Part shown: piece by piece, positions 55,822-64,000 of the stretch | Layout: each line of letters begins with the position of its first letter | Position numbering within the stretch: the first letter of the stretch is position 1 | Assembly (NCBI GenBank): GCA_016618085.1 | Contig: JABLTG010000091.1 | Location: forward strand, 17,302-81,301 | Direction: 5' to 3' | Source of the DNA: Neovahlkampfia damariscottae | Lineage: Eukaryota; Heterolobosea; Selenaionea; Neovahlkampfiida; Neovahlkampfiidae | Length of the DNA: 64,000 nt | The notes under the pieces: generated by a model | Seen by the model: the letters and a program-made list of their open reading frames with translations, nothing else | Database searches by the model: none | What the model was told of the DNA's origin: nothing | Position numbers and translations under genes: made by a program

Positions 55822-58530
55822 TTATTTTTTTAAAATAAATATTTTTGGATTATCATTTTTCATTCTTGTAATTTCTTTTTTTCTTTCATTTGAATATTCT
55901 TCCATTAATTGTTGTAATTCTCTATCAAATTGTTCATTTTCTAATTTTTGTTTATTTAATTTTTGAATATCTTCATTTTTTATTTTTTTTGATGAATTAG
56001 ATGATGATGATGATGATGACATTAAATTTAATTTTGAAAATTCATCTAAATTAACATTTTCTTTTTTTTCTTTTGATTGAACATTTAATTTTTTAATTTC
56101 CCAAATTAAATTATTATTTTCACCAAAAGAAGGAATTGAATTTTCTGAAATAAAAAATGAAGAATTCAATTGTTGAATAATTTTTAAAGAAGCATTAAAA
56201 TTCTTTGGCCAAACTAAATTTGGTTTAATTTTTTCTAAAATATCAGCTAAATTCATTTCAATCGTGACAGGTAATCTAATTTGTTTTGAAAGAATATAAT
56301 GTTGAAAATGAATTAAAAATAAATCTAATTTTGAATTTAAATGAATTGAATTTTTAAATATTGGATAACAAGTATCTAATACTTCTAAAATTAAAGTAAT
56401 TCTAAAAGTATCTTGAGGTAAATCATTTTGAATTGAAAAATTTAAAATAATATAAAGACAATCAAATATAATTTTAGAATCAATATTTTTTGAAATATAT
56501 AATTCAGATAATAATTTTATATTAAATAATATTTTTTGAAAAGAGAAATCAATTTCTTGTAATAAAAATAATCTTAAATCTTCAAATATTGAATCAATAA
56601 TAAAAATTAATAAAAATTCATGTAACATTGAAATTGAACCAATTAATTGAGATAATAATGATATATTTGAATATTTACATTTTGTATAATCTCTTATAAT
56701 ATCTGAAATTAAAAATAAATCATCTTTCCAATTAAATTTTCTTATTTTTTTTAAAACTTTATTAAAGTTTTGTTTATTTAATTCATCATGAATAATAAAA
56801 GAATAATATAAATATTTATAATTTATATTTTCATTTTCAATTTTATTTGTATCAAATTCTTGACAAGAATAATATGCTGATTCAATTAATATATTATATT
56901 TTATATCAAATGATTTTATATTTTTATATCTCATCATTGTATCTAATAATAATTTAAATTCATTATGATTTTCAATTGAATAATAATTTAAAAATCTACC
57001 ACATGTTTCTAATAAATGACATGCAACATAAATATTATTTTGATTAAAATCATCTAAACATTTTTTAAATAAATTTTGAATTAAATTTATTTTAATTAAT
57101 TTAAATTTTGTTAATTCACTTAAAAATCTAATATTTTTAATTCTAATTTCTAATATTTGATTTAAGTTTAAATTTTTTGGATAATTTTGTAATAAATTAT
57201 TATTTGATAAATTTTGATTAAAATAATTATTATTTAAATTAGAATTTAAATAAAATAATTCAAATTCTTCAAATAATTCTTTAATTAATTCTTTTTGTAT
57301 TTCTTTAATATTTAAAATATAAACTAATCTTGAATATAATGGTAATAAATCTAATGATCTTTTAGATACATTAAATAATTGATAGATTAATTTCTTTTTT
57401 GAACATTTTAAATAAATAAAATGTTCACACCATTCTTTAATTAAATGTCTATTTACACATGTTGGTAATTTATTCATTAATTCTTCTTCATTTTTATATT
57501 TTAATTTATTTTCTTCTAATTGGTCAAATTCTTCTTTTTCTGTATAAAATAATTTTATATTTTTAGATTGAAATATTTCAGGTAATTCCATTGGTTTTTC
57601 TTTTTCAATTATTTCAAATTCAGGTACTTTTTTATTAATTAAATCACCTAATATGATTGTATTATTATATAATTTTGTCCATAACTTTGATTCGTCTTGT
57701 GTTTTCTTTAATAATTTACATAAATTTTGAAAAAATGTTTCAATTAATTTTGTAAATCTTTCTTCTTTAATTGATTGATTATTTTCAAAATTTAAAAAAT
57801 CATTTCCATTAAATTTAACGAATATTAAAATACCACTTAAAATGATATTTACTTTCTTTTCTTTTTTAATTAAATTTTCTAATAATTCATATAAACTATT
57901 AGTTGCACTTGGATATATTCCTAATGCAATTAAATCACTTAAAATTCTTATTAATAAAAACTTTTTGTTATTCATTTCTGATTCTAATTTGAAATTAAAA
58001 AGAGAAATGAGAATTACCTGAAATAGAATTAGATGAATTTGGAATTGAATTTAATAATTTGTTTAAAAATTGTTGTGTGAATTCTTCATAATATTGATGT
58101 AAAATACAAATTAATTCGATTATTATTTCAACATCATCCATTTGAAATGAATTTAAATCACAAAATACATTAATTGCTTCGGATATATATCTTCTAAAGT
58201 TTAATAATTTTAATCCTTCAACTAATCCTTCTTTTTGTTCTTTATTTAATTCTTTAAATCCTTTTAATTTTTTAACAAAAGCACTAAACTTTTAAAGTTT
58301 TAAAATATTTGTTACCTATTCTTTTTAATAGTACTATCAAGTGTTTTGTAAAAGTTTGGAGATGGTCTTTTTTCATGTGCTTTTACATTTGCATTAAGTA
58401 ACTCTTTTCTTCTTTTTTTAACCTTTTCTAATTGTTCAACTTGTTTTTGCTATTTTGTCAATAGAAATTAAATTATTACTTCTTCTAATCCTTTTTTTAC
58501 TTCTTCAATGGGTGTTAAGTTCGTATTCAT
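55822..58530 (-). CDS. UPF2: Nonsense-mediated decay factor UPF2
   Basis: A helical MIF4G-repeat protein of about 865 residues that bridges UPF3 and UPF1. N-terminal NTNLTPIEEVKKGLEE is joined to SAFVKKLKGFKELNKEQKE and the first MIF4G region (YISEAINVF, IELICILHQYYEEF); a third exon begins NKKFLLIRILSDLIALGIYP and continues through VACHLLETCGRFL, RYKNIKSFDIKYN and LPVTIEMNLADILEKIKP. A Ser run precedes a C-terminal charged segment that resembles the UPF1-binding region. Shorter than human UPF2 (1,272). Introns of about 30-40 nt. Presence of NMD is relevant given the tiny exons in this genome. Confidence 0.85.
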
Positions 58531-58709
58531 CAAGTTTGAATGTTTTCTTATTGGTTCAAAAAAAAAAAAAGTAGAGAGAAAAAAAAGAGATAAACATGAT
58601 TGAAAAAAGTGAAAGATTTGTTGTTTTTGTCAATCATCTTTAAAGAATAGTCAAAAAATGAATAAAATTTTGAAATATATTTAAAAAAATGAGGTTTATT
58701 CGAAAATTT

Positions 58710-58952
58710 TTATCTGAGTCTTCTAGCTTCACGTTCAGATTCTAAGAGAACAAGAATGTCACCTTCTCTAACTGGTCCTTTTACATTTCTTATGATACTT
58801 CTTTCTTTTTCTTGGTCAATTAAATCAACTCTAACTTGAGTGATACCTCCTCTTGAACCTGTACGTCCGATTAATTTTGTGACTTTTGCCAATTTAATAT
58901 CTGAGTTTGATGTTTCAACAGTTTGTTCAACTTGTGGTTGTTCGTCGCTCAT
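58710..58952 (-). CDS. RPS28: Ribosomal protein eS28
   Basis: Small-subunit protein eS28 with 80 residues in one exon. [20 protein letters not shown] and [20 protein letters not shown] followed by [20 protein letters not shown] match the family nearly residue by residue. The N-terminus ([16 protein letters not shown]) is about 12 residues longer than usual. Start at 58952; an upstream in-frame methionine at 59012 would add 20 unrelated residues. ATTGG lies about 20 bases upstream. Confidence 0.95.
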   Translation of the reverse strand: MSDEQPQVEQTVETSNSDIKLAKVTKLIGRTGSRGGITQVRVDLIDQEKERSIIRNVKGPVREGDILVLLESEREARRLR

Positions 58953-59070
58953 TTTAGATTCTTTTCTGATTGGACGAAAAAAATTAAAAAAATCTGGAGA
59001 ATAAATAACCAATCATTTTTCTTATTGAATCCAAAAAATTTGTTTTATTTTGTCACGGTTAAAATTATAA

Positions 59071-60097
59071 ATGGTAAAGAGAGAAGAAAAGACGAAAGAA
59101 CAATTGAGAGTTGATCCAAAATTAATTGCAGTTGATGCTAAATTAATAAAAAATAAAGCAAAAAGAAGTGAAGTGAGAGAAAAACAAAATGTAATAAAAA
59201 AACAACAAAAATCTTTAAAAAGAAAATTAAATAAAGAAGATCCAAATCATGTTCCACAAAAAGTAATTATGCAAGAAGATAGAAGAGAAAAAGATGATAC
59301 TATTGTAGCAGAAGAAGATGATTTAACAGAAATTAAAGAAGAAGAAGAATGTGATGAATTTTTTGTAACTAATAATTTTAAAAATATTAATTATTTAAGG
59401 ATTATTTTAAAGATAATAAACCACCAAAATTATTAGTTACAACAGCTATTAATTTTGTTCAAAAGAAACAACCATCTAAATATTTAATTCAATATTGTAG
59501 AGAATTATTATTAATGTTTCCAAATTCACATTATTGTAGAAGAAAGAATTTTACAATTGAAAAAATACAAAGTTTTGGAATTGAAAATGATTTTACAGAT
59601 ATTATGATTATTGGAGAAAGAAATAATTTTGTTGATTCAATGACATTAATTCATTTACCAGAAGGACCATGTTCATTTTATAGAATTAGTAATATGATTT
59701 CATCAAAAAAAATAAAAAATCATGCAACACCTTCTGATTATTTTCCTGAATTAATTTTAAATAATTTTAATACAAGATTAGGTTTAAGAATTGCAAGAAG
59801 TTTTAATTCTTTAATACCACAAAATCCAGAATTTAAAGGAAGAAGAGTAATTACATTTCATAATCGTAATATTTATTTATTTATTTTTAAACATTAAAAG
59901 AAAGAGATTTTGTATTTGTTAGACATCATCGTTATGAATTTGAAAATAAAGATTCTTGTATTTTACAAGAAATAGGACCATCATTTACAATGAGATTAGA
60001 AAAAGTACAACTTGGTAAATTTGATGGTAAATTTGGTGAATATGAATGGTATCATAGTGCTAAAATGGATACAAGTAGAAGAAAGTTTTATTTATAA
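59071..60097 (+). CDS. RPF1: Ribosome production factor 1 (Brix domain)
   Basis: A Brix-domain 60S biogenesis factor of about 318 residues. The N-terminus is basic (KNKAKRSEVREKQNVIKKQQ). The Brix fold shows LLVTTAINFVQKKQPSKYL, FPNSHYCRRKNFTIEKIQSF, GPCSFYRISN, GRRVITFHN, then QRDFVFVRHHRYEFENKDS, QEIGPSFTMRLEKVQLGKFD and GEYEWYHSAKMDTSRRKFYL, which is the diagnostic Rpf1 C-terminus. Two introns of about 34-35 nt. The stop is 6 bases from SF3A1. Confidence 0.93.
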
Positions 60098-60103
60098 ACA
60101 ATA

Positions 60104-61442
60104 TTATTTTTTCTTTTTTTTTGTTGGTTCTTCATCTTTGTTTGATGATGTAAATATATCTTTTCTTTTTTTTGCAAATTCTGTAATTGAATTTGCTAAT
60201 TCATCATCTTTTGCAATATTTGTTGTTTTAAATTTTTCATTTTCTCTTTCTTTTTGTTCAGACCATTTTGGATTAATTAATTGTACTCTCAAATGTTCAT
60301 TTAATTGATTCATTGGTATTAATTCACCTGTTTTTGGATCTTTAAATATTTCTTCTTTCTTTTTTTGTATTGGTTTCTTTTTAATATAATTCTTTTTAAT
60401 TTTTATATTTTCTTCTTCATCTTCTTCAATATCCATATCTTCTTCTGATTCATTTTGTTTTTCATTATCTTCTTCTTCTTCTTCTTCTTCTTCTGATTCA
60501 TTATTTATTTCATTAAATGTATTTTGAATTAAAGAATCAATTGGATTTATATTTGAATTATTATATAATATATTATCAATAGATGATATTTCTTCCATTT
60601 TTTCTTCTTCTTCTTCTTCTTTTTGATAATTTGTCATATTTGACATAAAATCTTCTAATGTAAAATCAATTTTTTCAACTAAAATAAAATCTGACCAATC
60701 TATTTCATTTTTAATTTCAACTTGATTATTTTTTTCAATTCTTAATTCATTTAAAAATATTTCCCATTCTCCTTTTGAATAAATTAATTGTAATAATTGC
60801 AATTTATTATTTGAATATTTAATTAAATCTTCAATAGTTGATTTTGGTGGAATTAATATTCTTTTATAAATCTCAGTTAATTTTGTAAAAAATGAAAAAT
60901 AACGATGTTGTACTTTTAAAAAATCAAATTGTGAATTTCTACTTTCTCTTCCAGCTAAAGCAGATAAAAATGGTCTTCCATTTCTTGCAACATATTGTGA
61001 TGTTACTGTATTTATTAGAGTTATACATATTTACTTACATTTTATTAAATCTAGTTCAAATGGTTTCATTCCTTCTGGTACTTGTAATCCATAATGATAT
61101 ACTAAAGGGTCTTTTTTTGGTCTATTTCTTTGAATAGCTGTTGTTTTTTTTGATATATTTTGTGTAACTTGTTTCTTTGGTTTTGATACTTCTAAGTTTG
61201 GATTCTTTTTAAAATCTTCAATCCTCATTTTATAATATGAATGGTACGGGTTTTCATTCATTATAAAACCAAATTTAGTTTTACTTCCTTCATTTTTTAA
61301 TATTTTTTTTTCAAAATCTAAGAGAAGTCAAAAGAAATATCTGATTAGATTTACCTTCTCCATTTTTGGCAACATATTGTGCAGCAGTATCTACAACTGT
61401 TCTCAGTTCTGGTGGTGGATAAATTATACCAATGGATGCCAT
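60104..61442 (-). CDS. SF3A1: Splicing factor SF3A1 (U2 snRNP)
   Basis: SF3A1/Prp21 component of the U2 snRNP. Two SURP modules are visible: IIYPPPELRTVVDTAAQYVA and later TSQYVARNGRPFLSALAGRE with the following LKVQHRYFSFFTKL. The middle is acidic (poly-Glu runs). The C-terminus carries EIFKDPKTGELIPMNQLNEH, VQLINPKW and AKDDELANSITEFAKKRKDI. The protein ends in a lysine tract and lacks the C-terminal ubiquitin-like domain of animal SF3A1, as in yeast. About 420 residues, three exons. ATTGG lies near 61490. Confidence 0.92.
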
Positions 61443-61621
61443 CTATTTGTTTCTTTTACCTTGTGTTCAGTTGAAAATTTGAACACTTTGATTGGTTAAA
61501 AATTAGAAAATAAATAAAATCTGTTTTTACTTTAGTTTTCTAATAATTTCAAAAAAGTTGATTCAATAAATATCGTATTTTTTTTAACCAATCACAAAAA
61601 AAGAAAAAAAAGAAAAGACTG

Positions 61622-62227
61622 ATGGAGTTTGGAAAAGTAAATCATAAAATAACTCAAATACCTAGGACTATGATTGTACAATTGATGAAGAAGTTGGGAA
61701 AAGTTTTAAAAAATTAGTTAGACAAGAATCTTTATGTAAACAAAAAAATTATTCACAAATAAAAATCAGCTTGTTTGATTTTAAAAATTGATATGAAATC
61801 TAGAACTGTGGTAGTTGATGATTTCCTTGAAAACACAAATTGGGATGATATTCAAGAAGAAATGAGTGAAACTGCACCTAGATTTTTATTAGTTATTTCA
61901 CCTATTGTTCACAAAGATGGTAAAAATATATATTCATAGTGCTAATATCAATGTAGACAGAAAATCATATCCTTTAGTTCAAATTTATTATAGTCCAGAA
62001 GGTAATATTTACTTTTTTTTTTTTTCAATTCCAAATTAGGTTGTGCAACTGAAGTAAATTCATTTTAAAATTTTAATATTTGACAGCTCAACATGTTATA
62101 TTCAAGAATGAAACCAATTGTTGAAAAAAAATTTAACTTACAGTACACATTCACAGAAAGAGACTCAGAAGAACTCAGTGAAGATTGGTTATTGACTAAA
62201 TTAAATTTAAAACATATAAAAAAATAA
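61622..62227 (+). CDS. GMF: Glia maturation factor (GMF), ADF-homology protein
   Basis: An ADF/cofilin-fold protein that debranches Arp2/3 actin networks. About 145 residues from six exons: MEFGK then DYDCTIDEEVGKSFKKLVRQ, ISLTVVVDDFLENTNWDD, PRFLLVISPIVHKDDRKSYP, LVQIYYSPEG, CATE, LNMLYSRMKP and SEELSEDWLLTKL. It follows GMF-beta along its whole length. A 14-nt exon lies at 62040-62053. An upstream CCAATCAC box is near 61590. Confidence 0.88.
62040..62053 (+). other. 14-nt microexon in GMF
   Basis: Flanked by introns of about 38 nt (GTAATA...AATTAG) and 33 nt (GTAAAT...GACAG). It encodes the remainder of G plus C-A-T-E, matching G-C-K-P-E of animal GMF. Confidence 0.8.
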
Positions 62228-62325
62228 ATTTTTTAATTCAAATAAAATTTTAATTGGTTGAATTATTCCCTCCTTTTTTGTAACCAATCACAACCCATTA
62301 ACAAAAGAAACGTTGAACAGCAGAG

Positions 62326-63153
62326 ATGAGTAGTCAAGCATTTAACGTTGTTTCAAAATTACATAAACTTTCACAACAAGAAAGTAATAGACCTGTAATT
62401 GTGAGAAGAGGTGTTTTAGGATCATTAGGTAGAGGATTACAAATAACTTTTAACACTTTTAAAGTAACTTTTTTAAAAAATGATGATTTAGAAGTACAAC
62501 TTTTAAGTTGTGAAACTTTATCATTATTATCATATCATCCAGATAATCCAAAATTAATGTCAATTGAAACTAACCTTGTTGATACTTTATTAAAGTTATT
62601 GAATGATAATCATACAGATTCAAAAGTTAAAAAGTATTGTTCAGATATTTTAGTTAATTTATCAGAATTTCTTTCTGATGAGATTAAAGATAGTACTTTA
62701 AGTTTAAAAGTTGTTTTAGAAAGTATCAGAAAAAAAAATGAAGATGTTGCACTTGGAAAAAAAAGAAATATTGTTTTATTTGTTGAAAATATGACAAATG
62801 AAATAAATAGACAAAAAGTACAATCAACAGGTCTTCGTGCAACAGGTACAATAAGCTGTCATATTGATTCAAACGAAAAAACAATTTCAATTTATACAAG
62901 AGCAAATACAAAATATGTTTGTTCATTGTTTGAAACTGTTTCTTTGAAAGTAAAATTAGTTTCAGATAAACTTTGTTCAACAGAAATTCAAAAGGAAAAT
63001 GTTCAACAAGAACCTTCTTATTTGAAACCAAAAACTCAATCCAAAGCACTGGTAGTTGACACTTTACAAGAAAGAATTGAAAGAAGAAAAAAAGAGAAAG
63101 AAGAAGAGCAATCGAGTGGTTTTTTATCTTCATTTACATCTTATTTTTGGTAA
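62326..63153 (+). CDS. ARMC1: ARMC1-like armadillo repeat protein
   Basis: A single exon of 275 residues. The N-terminal half has armadillo-like helices (FNVVSKLHKLSQQESNRPVI, LEVQLLSCETLSLLSYHPDN, TLLKLLNDNHTDSKVKKYCS). The second half resembles the heavy-metal-associated-like fold of ARMC1 (NIVLFVENMTNE, TGTISCHIDSNEKTISIYT). The very C-terminus, SSGFLSSFTSYFW, mirrors the conserved aromatic end of animal ARMC1, which docks at the mitochondrial outer membrane. It is the last clear gene before the chromosome end. Confidence 0.8.
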   Translation: MSSQAFNVVSKLHKLSQQESNRPVIVRRGVLGSLGRGLQITFNTFKVTFLKNDDLEVQLLSCETLSLLSYHPDNPKLMSIETNLVDTLLKLLNDNHTDSKVKKYCSDILVNLSEFLSDEIKDSTLSLKVVLESIRKKNEDVALGKKRNIVLFVENMTNEINRQKVQSTGLRATGTISCHIDSNEKTISIYTRANTKYVCSLFETVSLKVKLVSDKLCSTEIQKENVQQEPSYLKPKTQSKALVVDTLQERIERRKKEKEEEQSSGFLSSFTSYFW

Positions 63154-63852
63154 TTCGAAATAAAAATATGTATAAATTCCAATCTGTTTTTTTCACACAT
63201 CCATTTATTCTTTTTCATCAATTCCACTTCCATTGTGAACAAATAAGTGGTGGTTGAGACATATTCCTTTAAATGAATCATTCTCCAGTTTTTACAATTA
63301 ATCGCAACCATTTTCAAGAGAAACAATTTTTTGTTTCTTGAAAAGAAAAGCCACACATTGACCGCTGAGAACTGTTCTGCACTGATCAGATCAAAATTAA
63401 TGGGTTACCATTTCGTTTCGAACTCCTCTTTTTATCAAATGACAATTGCATTAATAAAGAAAATATTGCTCATTAATTGATTGAGATGATCATTTGATGA
63501 AAAATTCCGAAACAAAATAAAAAACTTGTATAAATGAATTGTTGCTATTTTCAATAAATGTAGTAATTGTCTGACGGCACGAAGAATTTTCAAATTCATC
63601 AGATGTTTTTGCTGCAATTTGTACATGGTATACTGTTTTTTCAATCGACTATTTAAAAAAAAACAGAGGTGAAAATAATCTAAACAAATCATTGTGGTTC
63701 AAATGACAAATCAGTACAGTGAAGAGTCAAACTATTGAGACAAACTAGTTTGTAACTAAATAAATGGAACCAGTTTTCAAGCAATCAACATTTCAAATTC
63801 TCTTGATAAGTTTATTTATGATATTGAATTGAGATTGTGTGTTTGGGTTTTT
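63154..63852. other. Subtelomeric spacer with coding-like fragments
   Basis: About 700 bases without a gene I can assemble. On the minus strand some stretches look coding, e.g. EKTVYHVQIAAKTSDEFENS near 63570-63650 and GICLNHHLFVHNGSG before a stop at 63205, but the frames between them contain stops and no clean splice path was found. This may be a decayed gene or an unresolved one. No CCAAT box is seen at the expected place. Confidence 0.35.
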
Positions 63853-63909
63853 GGATTTGGGATTTGGGATTTGGGATTTGGGATTTGGGATTTGGGATTT
63901 GGGATTTGG
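63853..63909 (+). repeat. GGGATTT tandem array (proximal telomere-like repeat)
   Basis: About eight consecutive 7-mers of GGGATTT with no interruption, directly before the TTTGGG array. The G-rich strand runs 5' to 3' toward the window end, the orientation of a right-hand telomere. Confidence 0.85.
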
Positions 63910-64000
63910 GTTTTGGGGGATTTGGGTTTGGGTTTGGGTTTGGGTTTGGGGTTTGGGTTTGGGTTTGGGTTTGGGGTTTGGGTTTGGGTTTGGGTTTGGG
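63910..64000 (+). repeat. TTTGGG tandem array reaching the window end
   Basis: After a short transition (TTTTGGGGGA) the repeat changes to TTTGGG, read as 4 x TTTGGG, one TTTGGGG, 3 x TTTGGG, one TTTGGGG, 4 x TTTGGG up to the last base. G-rich strand toward the 3' end and location at the sequence edge fit a telomere. Confidence 0.85.

Noticed and set aside
63853-64000. Idea that the organism is a ciliate because of the G-rich T3G3 telomere
   Set aside because: TAA, TGA and TAG are all used as stops, and chromosome structure with many linked genes does not fit hypotrich gene-sized chromosomes.

Overview
This is a chromosome-end window from an AT-rich, gene-dense microbial eukaryote, probably a free-living protist. 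Almost every gene encodes a recognisable eukaryotic protein: splicing factor SF3A1, DNA polymerase alpha, HOPS/CORVET subunit, SNARE, cornichon, UPF2, ribosomal proteins eL29 and eS28. Most genes are broken by very short GT-AG introns (about 28-48 nt, AT-rich, often GTAAG/GTAAAT donors). TAA, TGA and TAG all act as stops, so the code is standard. A mitochondrial-type MiaB enzyme (CDK5RAP1) with a basic N-terminus and a bacterial-type methylisocitrate lyase suggest a mitochondrion or related organelle. I cannot name the lineage; poly-Gln/Asn tracts, an RWP-RK factor, a Rho/F-box fusion and an unusual TTTGGG telomere-like end are the best taxonomic clues.

Layout. 1-8 kb: AlkB-like dioxygenase, RWP-RK factor, acyl-CoA-binding protein, NC2-beta, FKBP-TPR, NAD kinase, a phospho-site-rich protein. 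8-16 kb: VPS39-family tether, CLP1 RNA kinase, zinc-ribbon Nudix hydrolase, arginine methyltransferase, Rac GTPase. 16-30 kb: CBS protein, MSH6, a membrane protein, methylisocitrate lyase, UBE2Q-type E2, an atypical dual-specificity phosphatase, a Cys6 protein, a terminal nucleotidyltransferase, a sorting nexin, a LIM-SHOCT protein. 30-45 kb: DNA polymerase alpha, a SUN-like ER protein, F-box protein, cornichon, CDK5RAP1, a major facilitator transporter, a SAP protein, an F-box-Rho fusion. 45-63 kb: a degenerate soluble P-type ATPase domain, a divergent Ras, Vti1 SNARE, NDOR1 diflavin reductase, ArfGAP, eL29, a POLE4-like histone fold, PP1, PRMT1, UPF2, eS28, RPF1, SF3A1, GMF and ARMC1. The last 0.85 kb is a spacer followed by GGGATTT and then TTTGGG repeats running to the window end.

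Architecture. Genes are packed head-to-head and tail-to-tail. Convergent genes are usually separated by 1-20 bases, and two convergent pairs overlap (one pair by their stop codons). Nearly every start codon has a CCAAT/ATTGG element within about 20-90 bases upstream (e.g. CCAATCA or CCAATAAAA), and in one divergent pair the whole interval is 17 bases with this element in it.

The most striking feature is a population of extremely small exons. Restoring invariant protein motifs requires exons of 3 nt (CLP1), 4 nt (a PRMT and a sorting nexin), 6 nt (NAD kinase and NDOR1), 14 nt (CDK5RAP1 twice, GMF) and 16 nt (SUN-like protein). One case looks like a 1-nt exon and one like two abutting introns. 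In each case the flanking pieces are normal-sized introns for this genome. Other items of note are a P-type ATPase pseudoenzyme with a myristoylation-type N-terminus, the F-box-Rho fusion lacking the catalytic glutamine, an MSH6 lacking the mismatch-probing glutamate, and a phosphatase whose active-site arginine is lysine. All gene structures here were spliced by eye from the genomic sequence and have no transcript support.
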